Source of the DNA: an uncultured Gammaproteobacteria bacterium | GTDB taxonomy: Bacteria; Pseudomonadota; Gammaproteobacteria; Magnimaribacterales; D2472 | NCBI GenBank assembly: GCA_913050015.1 | Contig: CAJXAZ010000018.1 | Location: 1-15,948, forward strand | Direction: 5' to 3' | DNA: 15,948 bases | In this document: positions 7,218 to 15,092 of the stretch, piece by piece | How positions within the stretch are numbered: the stretch's first letter is position 1 | Layout of the letters: each line of letters begins with the position of its first letter | Position numbers and translations under genes: made by a program | Notes under the pieces: model-generated | Seen by the model: only the letters and a program-made list of their open reading frames with translations | What the model was told of the DNA's origin: nothing | The model's database searches: none

Positions 7218-8060
7218 TTAGCTTGAAAGAGATGTTATTTTTTTTACTCTTCTGCTCTTGTAGAAAAAAACAATTATAAAAGTAACAGTTAATAACATAA
7301 TTATTGTTGGAGCTGGGGCGCTGTTTATATAAAAACTAACGTATACCCCTAGGAAAGACATTGTGACTGATGTCGCAAGTGATACCCAAATCATATTTTT
7401 AAATTGATTAGTCACAAGATGAGCTATTGCTCCAGGTGTTATTAATAAAGCAATTACAAGAATCATTCCAACTGCCTTAAGTGCTCCTACTATAGTAAGT
7501 GAGAGTAAAATAAGGATTCCATACTGTAAAAATCCTACATTTAATCCAATGGCTTTGGCATGATTATTATCAAAAACAAAAAGCATAAGATCTTTACCTT
7601 TAAAAAAAATACAGATAGCCACAATCAAAGCAATTCCAGCTGATTCTTTAATGTCAGACCAGCTTAAGCCAAGAACATCTCCAAAAAGAATATGATCTAA
7701 ATGAATGCCTGACTGAATTTTTGTCATAAGAACTATCCCTAAAGCAAACATACTTGAGAAAACAACTCCCATAATCGTGTCTTCCTTTAGTCGACTGTTA
7801 TCCTTGATGAAGCCTATCAAAAATGCGCAGATCATTGCGGCCATAAAGGCTCCAATGGCATATGAAAAACCTAAAAGATAAGCTAGAACTATCCCAGGTA
7901 AAACTGAGTGAGAGATAGCGTCTCCCATTAAAGACCAGCCTTTTAGAACTAAAAAACATGAGAGTAGTGATGTAGGCACTGATACGCATAATACAATGAA
8001 GAAAGCTTGTTGCATAAAAGTGTAAGTAAAAGGTTCTGCAAGAATGTTAAGAATATCCAT
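7218..8060 (-). CDS. sitD: Manganese/iron ABC transporter, membrane permease (second subunit)
   Basis: Inner-membrane permease of 280 residues, ABC-3 family, with eight or nine hydrophobic segments. The conserved cytoplasmic coupling stretch GWSLMGDAISHSVLPGIVLA (about 42-61) is typical of Mn/Zn/Fe permeases. It is paralogous to the preceding sitC (shared GWSL-GDA-SHS and LKEDTI-G--FSS blocks), so the importer probably has a heterodimeric channel, as in Sit/Mnt systems. It is the last gene of the operon, starting 3 bases after the sitC stop. There is no strong ribosome site, so translational coupling is likely. Confidence 0.9.
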   Translation of the reverse strand: MDILNILAEPFTYTFMQQAFFIVLCVSVPTSLLSCFLVLKGWSLMGDAISHSVLPGIVLAYLLGFSYAIGAFMAAMICAFLIGFIKDNSRLKEDTIMGVVFSSMFALGIVLMTKIQSGIHLDHILFGDVLGLSWSDIKESAGIALIVAICIFFKGKDLMLFVFDNNHAKAIGLNVGFLQYGILILLSLTIVGALKAVGMILVIALLITPGAIAHLVTNQFKNMIWVSLATSVTMSFLGVYVSFYINSAPAPTIIMLLTVTFIIVFFYKSRRVKKITSLSS

Positions 8061-8063
8061 AGG

Positions 8064-8936
8064 CTATCTTGGTATTGAGTCCAATGGGTTTAATCTGTAT
8101 CTTCTTTTTCTTTTAGAAGCTAAAAACCCATGCTTTGGCGCAAAAATAAAACTTAATGTGAAAATAGCTGCTTGAAGTAAAACTATAATTCCTCCAGTAG
8201 CGCCATCGATAAAGAAGCTTAAATAAGCACCTAGTAATGAGGAAAATACTCCAATCATGACACTAATACATAGTATTATTCCGAACCTATCACTCCAAAA
8301 ATAAGCAGTTGCACCTGGGGTAACTACCATTGCTATTACTAAAAATGCGCCTACTGTTTGCAAGGCTGCAACAGTTGAGGCGCTTAATAAAGTAAAGAAT
8401 AAAATTTTTATATAATTAGGATTAATGCCTACTGTTCTTGCATGATTTTCATCTAAGAAAACTACTAAAATATCTTTCCATTTAAAAAATAAGACAAAAA
8501 TAGTAACAAAACTTATCACTAGTAGTTGGATAGTATCAAATGGTGTAATGGCTAGAATATTTCCTAAAACAATAGTTTGAATATCAACAGAAGTAGGTGA
8601 TAGGGAAACCATGAAAAGTCCTAAGCCAAAAAAAGAGCTAAATATGAGTCCAATAATAGTATCTTCCTTTAATTTTGAACGCTGACTTAAAAAAAGCATT
8701 ACGCTTGATGCAAGGCCGCCAGAAAAAAAAGCACCTACAGAAAATGGAAGACCGAGCATATATGCTCCGGCTACTCCAGGGACTATGGAATGAGATAAAG
8801 CATCTCCGATTAAAGACCAACCCTTCAACATAAGATATGCTGATAAAAATGCGCAAACGCCTCCAACTAAAGCACTTACAAATATCGCATTAACCATGTA
8901 AGAGTAGTTAAAAGGTAATAGAAGAGCCTCTATCAC
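8064..8936 (-). CDS. sitC: Manganese/iron ABC transporter, membrane permease (first subunit)
   Basis: ABC-3 family permease of 290 residues with eight or nine membrane helices. GWSLIGDALSHSIVPGVAGA (about 40-59) is the family motif, and a basic cytoplasmic tail follows (ASKRKRRYRL near the C-terminus). The start codon is GTG at 8936, in the junction TAGTG where the sitB stop and sitC start share one base. AAGGAG about 11 bases upstream, inside the end of sitB, is the ribosome site. It pairs with SitD to form the channel driven by SitB. Confidence 0.9.
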   Translation of the reverse strand: MIEALLLPFNYSYMVNAIFVSALVGGVCAFLSAYLMLKGWSLIGDALSHSIVPGVAGAYMLGLPFSVGAFFSGGLASSVMLFLSQRSKLKEDTIIGLIFSSFFGLGLFMVSLSPTSVDIQTIVLGNILAITPFDTIQLLVISFVTIFVLFFKWKDILVVFLDENHARTVGINPNYIKILFFTLLSASTVAALQTVGAFLVIAMVVTPGATAYFWSDRFGIILCISVMIGVFSSLLGAYLSFFIDGATGGIIVLLQAAIFTLSFIFAPKHGFLASKRKRRYRLNPLDSIPR

Positions 8937-9772
8937 TATGAATTAGGCTCCTTTTCACCATAGATAACCACAGGTTTTTCATCATCTGAGAGAACAGTTA
9001 CCTCTCTTGTATCATCATCGTCATGGAGATCTTTTCCAGACAAAACAAATCTGCGCAAGACTCCACCAAAAGCTAACTGTAAGTTCTCCTGAGTAAAGAC
9101 TTCCTGAGTCGTGCCTGAAACTAGAATAGTTTCGTTAATTAAAATAGCTCTGTCGCAAAATTCTGGAACACTGCCCAAGTTATGTGTCGAGACAAGCATC
9201 ACCTTTCCATCTTCTCTGAGCTCTCTTAATAAGCTCATAATCTGGTCTTCAGTTTTTACATCGACTCCAGTGAAAGGCTCATCAAGTAAAATAATTTTAC
9301 TTTCTTGTGCTAACGCTCTTGCAAGGAATACTCTTTTCTTTTGACCGCCTGATAACTCTCCAATTTGTCTATCTTTGAATTCGACCATGCTGACTCTTTG
9401 AAGGGATTCATCAACTATTTTTTTGTCATTTTTGCTAGGGATTCTAAGCATGTTCATATAGCCATAGCGTCCCATCATTACTACATCTTTAACTAGAACT
9501 GGAAAATTCCAATCGATCTCTTCGTTTTGAGGGACATAAGCAACTTGATTTGATCGAAGGGCTGTTTTTACATCTTGACCTAAAATTTTTACATCACCCT
9601 TTGCAAGAGTAACAAAACCCATAATAGCCTTAAATAATGTAGATTTACCACTGCCATTAACACCAACTAATGCCGTAATAGAGCCATGTGGAATACTTAC
9701 AGTTGCATCGTATAAGGCGGTATGACCGTTCTTATAGGTAACGGTAATATCATTTATTTCAAGAGCATTCAC
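8936..9772 (-). CDS. sitB: Manganese/iron ABC transporter, ATP-binding subunit
   Basis: Cytoplasmic ATPase of 278 residues that powers the importer. Walker A GVNGSGKST is at 37-45, the Q-loop at YVPQ (79-82), the signature LSGGQ at 140-144, Walker B ILLDEP at 161-166 and the switch histidine at H197 (STHNL). The tail beyond about 240 is acidic (DLHDDDDTREV), as in Mn/Fe-type ATPases. The start codon is GTG at 9772, sharing one base with the sitA stop (TAGTG). An ATG four bases downstream is out of frame. Confidence 0.93.
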   Translation of the reverse strand: MNALEINDITVTYKNGHTALYDATVSIPHGSITALVGVNGSGKSTLFKAIMGFVTLAKGDVKILGQDVKTALRSNQVAYVPQNEEIDWNFPVLVKDVVMMGRYGYMNMLRIPSKNDKKIVDESLQRVSMVEFKDRQIGELSGGQKKRVFLARALAQESKIILLDEPFTGVDVKTEDQIMSLLRELREDGKVMLVSTHNLGSVPEFCDRAILINETILVSGTTQEVFTQENLQLAFGGVLRRFVLSGKDLHDDDDTREVTVLSDDEKPVVIYGEKEPNS

Positions 9773-10692
9773 TAATCACTTAAGCCATTTGCTATATTTC
9801 TTAGCGTAACACTTAAGAGATCAATATAGGTAGGAACAGGACCATTCTTAGAGCTTAGCGAATCAACATAAAGCACTCCTGCATATTCAGCACCCGTCTC
9901 TCTTGCTACCTGTTGAGCTGGTTTAGCACTAACAGTGCTTTCACTAAAAATTACTTCTATATTATTTTCTCTTATCTGATCTATCAGTCTTCTTACTTGT
10001 TGCGGTGTTCCCTGACCATCTGCATTAATAGGCCATAAATAAAGTTCTTTTAGTCCGTAGTCTCTTGCTAGATAACTAAAAGCTCCCTCACTAGTTACCA
10101 ACCATTTCTTGTTATTCGGAAGATCTGCAATTATCTTTTTATAAGGAGCAACTGCTGCAAGGACTTCTTCAGAATAATTTTTAGCATTTTTATTATAAGT
10201 ATCTGCATTTTTAGGATCATGCTGGGTAAGTGCTAGCCTAATATTTTCAATGTAAATTAAAGCATTAGGTGCTGACATCCAGGCATGCGGATTTGGTTTG
10301 CCTTTATAGGGACCCTGAGAAATGCCCATTGGTTTAATATCTTTCGTTATAACTACCTTAGGAACATTATTTAAATTTTGAAAGAATTTATCAAACCACA
10401 ATTCTAAATTTAATCCATTGTAAATTATAAGATTAGTGCCTTGGGCCTTTCTTATATCACCTGGTGTTGCTTGATAGTTATGAATTTCAGCATCTGGCTT
10501 GGTAATAGATTCAACAATTGCAGCATCACCTGCAACATTTTGAGCAATATCAGCTATAACGGTGAATGTTGTAATAACTTTAAATTTCTCATCAGAGGAA
10601 GCCATTAACGGAATTGCTGTAATAAGAAATAGAAGTAAAAATTTCTTATTTAAACTATGAGAATTTTTGTTTAGATTTATTAATCTATTCAT
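9772..10692 (-). CDS. sitA: Manganese/iron ABC transporter, periplasmic metal-binding protein
   Basis: Cluster A-I (TroA fold) solute-binding protein of 306 residues that captures Mn(II) or Fe(II) in the periplasm. The four expected ligands are visible: H71 (AEIHNYQATPGDI), H136 (PHAWMS), E202 (TSEGAF) and D277 (YVDSLS). The acidic pair Glu/Asp and the NLELWFDKFF block match SitA/MntC/PsaA. A zinc ZnuA is less likely because the His-rich loop is absent. The signal peptide has a basic N-region up to K17 and a hydrophobic core of about 18-30, with likely cleavage near LMA/SS. No strong ribosome site precedes this ATG. The gene begins only 14 bases after the CCA end of tRNA-Ala, so it may share that transcript. 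Confidence 0.92.
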   Translation of the reverse strand: MNRLINLNKNSHSLNKKFLLLFLITAIPLMASSDEKFKVITTFTVIADIAQNVAGDAAIVESITKPDAEIHNYQATPGDIRKAQGTNLIIYNGLNLELWFDKFFQNLNNVPKVVITKDIKPMGISQGPYKGKPNPHAWMSAPNALIYIENIRLALTQHDPKNADTYNKNAKNYSEEVLAAVAPYKKIIADLPNNKKWLVTSEGAFSYLARDYGLKELYLWPINADGQGTPQQVRRLIDQIRENNIEVIFSESTVSAKPAQQVARETGAEYAGVLYVDSLSSKNGPVPTYIDLLSVTLRNIANGLSD

Positions 10693-10706
10693 ATCATATA
10701 AAAAAA

Positions 10707-10782
10707 TGGTGGAGCTACGCGGGATCGAACCGCGGACCCCCTGCTTGCAAAGCAGGTGCTCTCCCAGCTGAGCTATAGCCCC
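10707..10782 (-). tRNA. tRNA-Ala (anticodon TGC)
   Basis: A complete 76-nt cloverleaf on the minus strand with an encoded CCA (10709-10707). The acceptor pairs GGGGCTA with TAGCTCC and includes a G3:U70 wobble pair, the alanine identity element. The D-arm stem is GCTC/GAGC, the anticodon stem CCTGC/GCAGG with loop TTTGCAA, and the T-arm is CGCGG-TTCGATC-CCGCG. It is a lone tRNA, not part of an rRNA operon here, placed between the receptor gene and sitA. Confidence 0.97.
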
Positions 10783-10805
10783 ATTTTGAATCGTAATTGT
10801 ACTTT

Positions 10806-10811
10806 ATTATA
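10806..10811 (-). promoter_or_regulatory. -10 hexamer for tRNA-Ala (and possibly sitABCD)
   Basis: A perfect TATAAT on the minus strand 23 bases before the tRNA 5' end, so initiation would give a short leader. The -35 region is weak. Since there are only 14 bases between the tRNA and sitA, this may also be a promoter for sitABCD. Confidence 0.5.
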
Positions 10812-10855
10812 ATTAAATTTGCATATCTCTTACGAGAAATTTAAAAATTTATTTC

Positions 10856-10883
10856 AAAAAAAAGGTGAGTATTGCTACTCACC
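10856..10883 (-). terminator. Rho-independent terminator of the TonB-dependent receptor gene
   Basis: A perfect 8-bp stem, GGTGAGTA with TACTCACC (10864-10871 and 10876-10883), and a 4-base loop. On the minus strand it is followed directly by eight T residues (10863-10856). It lies 20 bases past the receptor stop codon and separates this gene from the tRNA promoter. Confidence 0.92.
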
Positions 10884-10903
10884 CTTTTAGCTTCTAAATT
10901 AAA

Positions 10904-13099
10904 TTAGAATTCGTATGAAAAACCAACTTTCATCGTTGCAGGTTTTTGAGACCTTGCGCCATCTTTAGGTGCTCTTGCAACAATATCTTCACTATCAAGA
11001 ACATTTTCCATAATCATGTAAACATCCATACTTTCGTTAAGTGACTTTCTTAGGCTTAAATCTAAGAAGTTATGAGCATCGATTGTTTGGTAAGTCCCAC
11101 ATGCTGCAGTTGAGCATGAGCTTCCATTAGCAACAAATCTAGCACTTCCATTTAGTCCCGAATCAGTTACGAAACCAACAATTAGCGCCAATGATTTGCT
11201 TGGTATATAAGGAACATCGTCACCAGCTGCAACGGTTCCCCAATAGTCGCCATTGTCAAAACTAGTTCCAAATGTAGCATCTGTTGATGAGTAAGTTAGC
11301 CCTACTGGGTAAGACACTCCATCTCTTTCAAATAACCATGAGCCAGCAACTTCTAATCCAGTTACATCTACAGCTCCGCCATCAAATATATCACCAGCAT
11401 CGCAATCGCCACCAGATGAGTTTTTACATTCACCTTTAAGACTTGCGTAGTCACTAGAGAAATACATAACTTCTAAGTCAGTTGTTCCTTTCGAGTACCT
11501 AACACCAGCTTCAGTATTGTCTGCTTCTTCTGCATCTCCACCAAATATTGGTGACATACCTTCATGGAAACCTAATACAAGCTTTATGTTTTCGTTAACA
11601 TCGTAAGTTGCACCAAAGCCAGTAGTAGAGTATTCACCAGTTTTTGCTTTTGGATATCCTGAAGCAAGAACAGTTCTTGTTGGAACGCCATCATCCCATC
11701 TATTTTCTACTTGATCATACTCTTCAGATCTATGACCAACAGTAACCGCTAAGTCACCCATTGTTATAGTATCTTCGATATAAAATGAAGTAGCTTCTGA
11801 AACTCTTAATCTATTATTAGAACCTTTATAACCTGTAGAACATGATGTTAATGAAGAATTAGTTCCAGATGATGATTGATCAAAACATTCATAGCTTTGT
11901 AATCTGCTTTCTGAATCTTCCATATCTCTATATCCAAAAGTAATTGCATGGTTACGGATGTCAGTTGAAACTTTAAACTGCATACCTTCGTTTGTGTAGA
12001 ATCTATTGTTATGCTTTAACTTAACTTGCACAGCTAATGTACCGTCAAGAATTGCTTGAGCATTAACGTTTCCACTGTTTGCAGCAGAAATAACACTGTT
12101 AATTCCATTACTCACGCCATGTGCTTTTAAGTTATTAGCTTTATCTACTTTGAACCAGTCTCTGTGGTAATCGTTGCTCCATGATGTAGCAACAACGTCA
12201 AACATATCAAAATCACCAACATAAGTAAGTGATGTTTGCTCTCCATCATTGTTCATAACGTCGTATTGAGTCATGCCATATCTTTCTCTTGGGTTAGACA
12301 TGAAGCTTGCTTGAGAAAGACCAACATAAGATTGGTCAGAAACTTCTTCAAGTTCTGTATATTTAAAAGTTACAGAATGAATGCCTGACTCATATTTTGC
12401 TTTAAGCATAAGATCAGATTTATCAAAACCAGTATTTCCACCTACATTAGCAATGCTATCAAACCCATCACTTGAATGCTCATGAACTTCCACAAGAGCT
12501 CCTAGATTTCCTTGAGTTCCTCCGTAATATGCATGTGTTCTAGTCATTCCATTTTGTCCAAGCTCTTGTACAAGCTTTCCTGAATTTACTTCTGGGATTG
12601 GCGTACTAATTAAGTTAATAGCTCCACCGATAGTGCTTGGTCCTTGGCTAATAGCTGCTGGCCCTTTTAGAACCTCTACTGAATTAATTCTTCCTGTTGT
12701 TGGGAAGTAGTATGCTGAAGATGAAGTATATGGAGCTGGAGCTACAAGAACACCATCTTCCATGATTGTTACTTTTGCAGATCTATCTATTGAAGTTCCT
12801 CTAATAGAGATGTTTGGTCTTAAGCCATAACCATCTTCAGTTCTAAAGTAAACCCCAGGAACTGCTGATAATATTTTATGAATATCAGTATCCATTGCCT
12901 TTTGAAGATCTTCGTTGGTTATAACCGCACCAGAACCTGGAAGTTCTTTTACATCTTCCTTAGTTCCAATAATAGTTACAGACTCAACAGTCTGCTCATC
13001 GTTAGCTTGTACTGAAGTGCTAACTGATAAAATAGTTAAAACAAATAATATAAATAATATTGATTTTGTTTCGAGTGTGTCATGAATTGCTGCTTTCAT
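10904..13099 (-). CDS. TonB-dependent outer-membrane receptor, FecA-like
   Basis: An outer-membrane beta-barrel importer of 731 residues. The signal peptide is about 1-33 (cleavage near VQA/ND). A TonB-box-like ESVTIIG (about 39-45) is followed by the plug domain (about 50-170), with typical IRGTS and VEVLKGPAAISQGPSTIGGAIN blocks. The barrel fills the rest and ends in the aromatic C-terminal signal SYEF, used by the outer-membrane assembly machinery. The plug resembles the ferric dicitrate receptor group, but the ligand cannot be read from sequence. Three close cysteine pairs (ECFDQ..TSCST, GECK..GDCD, SSCST-AACGT) probably form disulfides in external loops. The ribosome site is GGAAAG. Two Fur boxes lie upstream, so iron repression is expected. 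No periplasmic siderophore transporter is adjacent other than sitABCD. Confidence 0.9.
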   Translation of the reverse strand: MKAAIHDTLETKSILFILFVLTILSVSTSVQANDEQTVESVTIIGTKEDVKELPGSGAVITNEDLQKAMDTDIHKILSAVPGVYFRTEDGYGLRPNISIRGTSIDRSAKVTIMEDGVLVAPAPYTSSSAYYFPTTGRINSVEVLKGPAAISQGPSTIGGAINLISTPIPEVNSGKLVQELGQNGMTRTHAYYGGTQGNLGALVEVHEHSSDGFDSIANVGGNTGFDKSDLMLKAKYESGIHSVTFKYTELEEVSDQSYVGLSQASFMSNPRERYGMTQYDVMNNDGEQTSLTYVGDFDMFDVVATSWSNDYHRDWFKVDKANNLKAHGVSNGINSVISAANSGNVNAQAILDGTLAVQVKLKHNNRFYTNEGMQFKVSTDIRNHAITFGYRDMEDSESRLQSYECFDQSSSGTNSSLTSCSTGYKGSNNRLRVSEATSFYIEDTITMGDLAVTVGHRSEEYDQVENRWDDGVPTRTVLASGYPKAKTGEYSTTGFGATYDVNENIKLVLGFHEGMSPIFGGDAEEADNTEAGVRYSKGTTDLEVMYFSSDYASLKGECKNSSGGDCDAGDIFDGGAVDVTGLEVAGSWLFERDGVSYPVGLTYSSTDATFGTSFDNGDYWGTVAAGDDVPYIPSKSLALIVGFVTDSGLNGSARFVANGSSCSTAACGTYQTIDAHNFLDLSLRKSLNESMDVYMIMENVLDSEDIVARAPKDGARSQKPATMKVGFSYEF

Positions 13100-13125
13100 A
13101 TCTTTCCTTTTTTAAAATTAATCTT

Positions 13126-13148
13126 TAAATGAGAATGATTCTCATTTA
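13126..13148 (-). promoter_or_regulatory. Fur box 1
   Basis: A 23-bp inverted repeat, perfect around a single central base (13137): AATGAGAAT on one side and ATTCTCATT on the other. It matches the Fur consensus GATAATGATAATCATTATC closely. It lies 27 bp before the receptor start codon, where a bound repressor would block initiation. Confidence 0.85.
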
Positions 13149-13156
13149 TACCGGTG

Positions 13157-13175
13157 AATGATAATGATTCTCATT
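13157..13175 (-). promoter_or_regulatory. Fur box 2
   Basis: A 19-bp inverted repeat with one mismatched pair, AATGATAAT-G-ATTCTCATT, centred at 13166, 29 bp from box 1. A TATAAA-like -10 (minus strand, 13149-13144) lies at the edge of box 1, between the two centres, so both boxes would cover the promoter. Confidence 0.8.
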
Positions 13176-13197
13176 TACAAATGCAAGAGAATTTGTA
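13176..13197. repeat. Inverted repeat next to Fur box 2
   Basis: A 7-bp perfect stem, TACAAAT with ATTTGTA, and an 8-base spacer, touching the Fur box. There is no T-run on either side, so it is not a terminator of the usual type. It may be a further operator or chance in AT-rich DNA. Confidence 0.3.
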
Positions 13198-13224
13198 GAA
13201 AATTAATAAATAATTTTATTGATA

Positions 13225-13257
13225 GAAATTTAGAGAAATTTAGAGAAAGTCTAAATT
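13225..13257 (-). repeat. Tandem 10-bp repeat and hairpin at the doxX 3' end
   Basis: GAAATTTAGA occurs twice in tandem (13225-13244). The second copy pairs with the sequence at the doxX stop: AATTTAGA-GAAAG-TCTAAATT (13237-13257), a perfect 8-bp stem. On the minus strand no proper T-run follows, so terminator function is possible but weak. Confidence 0.4.
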
Positions 13258-13708
13258 ATTTATTTCCTCTAATTGCAAAGAATAAACCGAGCACTAATAG
13301 GAACATTTGCTCGCTAGTTACAAATTTAGTACTAAGAGTAGTAAACCATTCAGAATGAGCTAAATATAAAGCACAAGTCATTATTATTACGACCAGGACC
13401 CCGGATAGCCTTGTAAGTAGGTTCCCCCAACTAACAGAAAAAATTCCCACTACTCCACCTAGGATTATTCCAATGCCAGCTGCCATTTCACCTAAAATAA
13501 CCATATTGACCAAGAATTCTGGCATAGGCAAAAATTCACTCTCAAACCAAGTCACCATTCTATGCTGTTCAACCATCATAAATGGAGCTGGAAGTTTTCC
13601 GTATCCGTGAAAAAAGAAAGCAACTCCAAGTGCGATTCTAGGCAACCAAAGTGCTAGGCTCATTAATGGCTGTGTAATTACATCTAACTTATTATTTAAT
13701 TTTTTCAT
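13256..13708 (-). CDS. DoxX family membrane protein
   Basis: A small inner-membrane protein of 150 residues with four hydrophobic segments (about 15-36, 66-90, 98-116 and 131-145). The N-terminal LALWLPRIALGVAFFFHGYG-K motif is characteristic of the DoxX family. Relatives have been linked to quinone-dependent oxidation and to redox or thiol stress, but the exact role of this one is unknown. AAGGAG 10 bases before the ATG overlaps the hflX stop codon (TAAGGAG), so it is co-translated with hflX. The stop codon lies in a hairpin. Confidence 0.85.
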   Translation of the reverse strand: MKKLNNKLDVITQPLMSLALWLPRIALGVAFFFHGYGKLPAPFMMVEQHRMVTWFESEFLPMPEFLVNMVILGEMAAGIGIILGGVVGIFSVSWGNLLTRLSGVLVVIIMTCALYLAHSEWFTTLSTKFVTSEQMFLLVLGLFFAIRGNK

Positions 13709-13721
13709 TTTTAAAAACTCC

Positions 13722-15020
13722 TTATGATTTTAAAATTATATCTTTGTCTTCGCAAAGAGCAAACCCCTCTATATCTATAAAACTTTGAAGCTCATCTTGT
13801 CCTATATGAATGTAGGTATATATTTTTCCAGTATCAGAAACTTTTTCTTCATCTACACAACCCATTCTAAATAGTTTGGCTCTTATATTCCCAAGAGATG
13901 GTTCTAGTGAAATCCAACCCCTGTATATGCCATTGAAAAGCTTGGTGTTTATCATTTCTCTTAAATCTTCTATGCCTTTATTTTTTTCAGCTGAAATCCA
14001 AACTTCTTTCTCTTCCTCTTTTTTTACCTGATGAGATATTCCCTTTAAATCACACTTATTATTAATTCTAATTTGAGGTATAGATTCAAGTTTAAGTTCC
14101 TCTAAAATTTTATTAACCTCAGATTCTTTTTGTCTGTGATCTATGTCCGATATATCGACAACATGGAGAAGCAAATCAGCTGACTGTAATTCATCGAGCG
14201 TAGCTTTAAATGATTCTATTAGTTGTGTTGGAAGGTCTGAAATAAACCCAACAGTATCTGAGAATAATATTGGACCTAATTCAGGATCTATATTTTTTCT
14301 TGTTACTGAATCTAAAGTAGCAAAAAGTTTATCTTCTGCTAGCTGCTTACTATTTGTTAGGCGATTAAAGAGTGTTGTCTTGCCTGCGTTGGTATAGCCA
14401 ACTAAGGCTACTAACTTATTACGACTTTTTTTTCTTGAATAGCTATTTAGCTGCTTTTGTTTGTGTGATTTATCCAAACGACTCTTAAGACGTTTGATTC
14501 TATGGCCAATAAGACGCCTGTCAGTCTCTAGCTGCGTCTCTCCTGGACCTCTTAAGCCAATGCCGCCCTTTTGTCTTTCTAAGTGGGTCCAACCTCTTAT
14601 TAGTCTTGTTGATAAATGATTAAGTTGAGCTAGCTCAACTTGAAGCTTACCAATATGAGTAGTAGCTCTTGAGGCAAATATATCAAGGATAAGCTCTGTC
14701 TTATCGATAACTCTTACTTTAAGCTGAAGTTCTAGGTTTCTTGCTTGTGATGCTGATAATTGGTGGTTAACAATAACTAGCTCAGCACAAGAGAGTTCTA
14801 CAAGATGTTTAATCTCATCAAGCTTTCCTTTGCCAATAAAATGACTAACTGAAGGTGCCTTTTGCTTACTTATACTCTTCTCAACTATCTCTGCACCAGC
14901 AGATATTACTAGCTCATAAAACTCCTCATAAATATTTTCAAGCTCATTGCCAGTTCTTAAAGATTCAATATCTAAGAAAATAATTAGTGTTTTAGGGATC
15001 TGTTTTTTTTCAACAATCAT
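13722..15020 (-). CDS. hflX: GTPase HflX, ribosome-associated
   Basis: An Obg-HflX family GTPase of 432 residues, which in known cases binds 50S subunits and splits stalled ribosomes after stress. The N-terminal HflX domain (about 10-180) has GKGKLDEI and the glycine-rich GGIGLRGPGETQLE (152-165). The G domain shows G1 GYTNAGKT (208-215), G2 threonine near T235, G3 DTVGF (255-259), G4 NKCD (321-324) and G5 SA (343-344). The usual C-terminal extension is present. It is not beside hfq or hflKC here; doxX follows it. No ribosome site precedes the ATG. A TACAAT -10 (15038-15033) ends 12 bases upstream, with GTAACA at 17-bp spacing as -35, so the leader is only about five bases. Confidence 0.94.
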   Translation of the reverse strand: MIVEKKQIPKTLIIFLDIESLRTGNELENIYEEFYELVISAGAEIVEKSISKQKAPSVSHFIGKGKLDEIKHLVELSCAELVIVNHQLSASQARNLELQLKVRVIDKTELILDIFASRATTHIGKLQVELAQLNHLSTRLIRGWTHLERQKGGIGLRGPGETQLETDRRLIGHRIKRLKSRLDKSHKQKQLNSYSRKKSRNKLVALVGYTNAGKTTLFNRLTNSKQLAEDKLFATLDSVTRKNIDPELGPILFSDTVGFISDLPTQLIESFKATLDELQSADLLLHVVDISDIDHRQKESEVNKILEELKLESIPQIRINNKCDLKGISHQVKKEEEKEVWISAEKNKGIEDLREMINTKLFNGIYRGWISLEPSLGNIRAKLFRMGCVDEEKVSDTGKIYTYIHIGQDELQSFIDIEGFALCEDKDIILKS

Positions 15021-15032
15021 ATGAGTTTGATT

Positions 15033-15061
15033 ATTGTAGAGTTTTTATAAAAATTTGTTAC
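15033..15061 (-). promoter_or_regulatory. hflX promoter
   Basis: On the minus strand, GTAACA (4 of 6 match to TTGACA) is followed after 17 bp by TACAAT (15038-15033). Initiation would fall about five bases before the hflX ATG, and no ribosome-binding sequence is visible. Confidence 0.5.
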
Positions 15062-15092
15062 TATTAATTAGAATGATTAAAACTATTTATAG

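Noticed and set aside
9772..10692. Zinc transporter ZnuA as the identity of SitA
   Set aside because: The His-rich loop of ZnuA is absent, and the His-His-Glu-Asp ligand set and NLELWF block fit the Mn/Fe group.
10707..10782. tRNA-Ala as an integration (att) site
   Set aside because: No integrase, no repeated tRNA 3' fragment and no mobile genes are present in the window.
13176..13197. Inverted repeat as the doxX terminator
   Set aside because: It has no T-run in either direction and lies about 60 bases past the stop, beside the Fur box.
13158..13358. 66-codon plus-strand frame across the Fur region and doxX 3' end
   Set aside because: It overlaps Fur box 2 and the end of doxX, has low-complexity composition and no ribosome site; it is a shadow frame.
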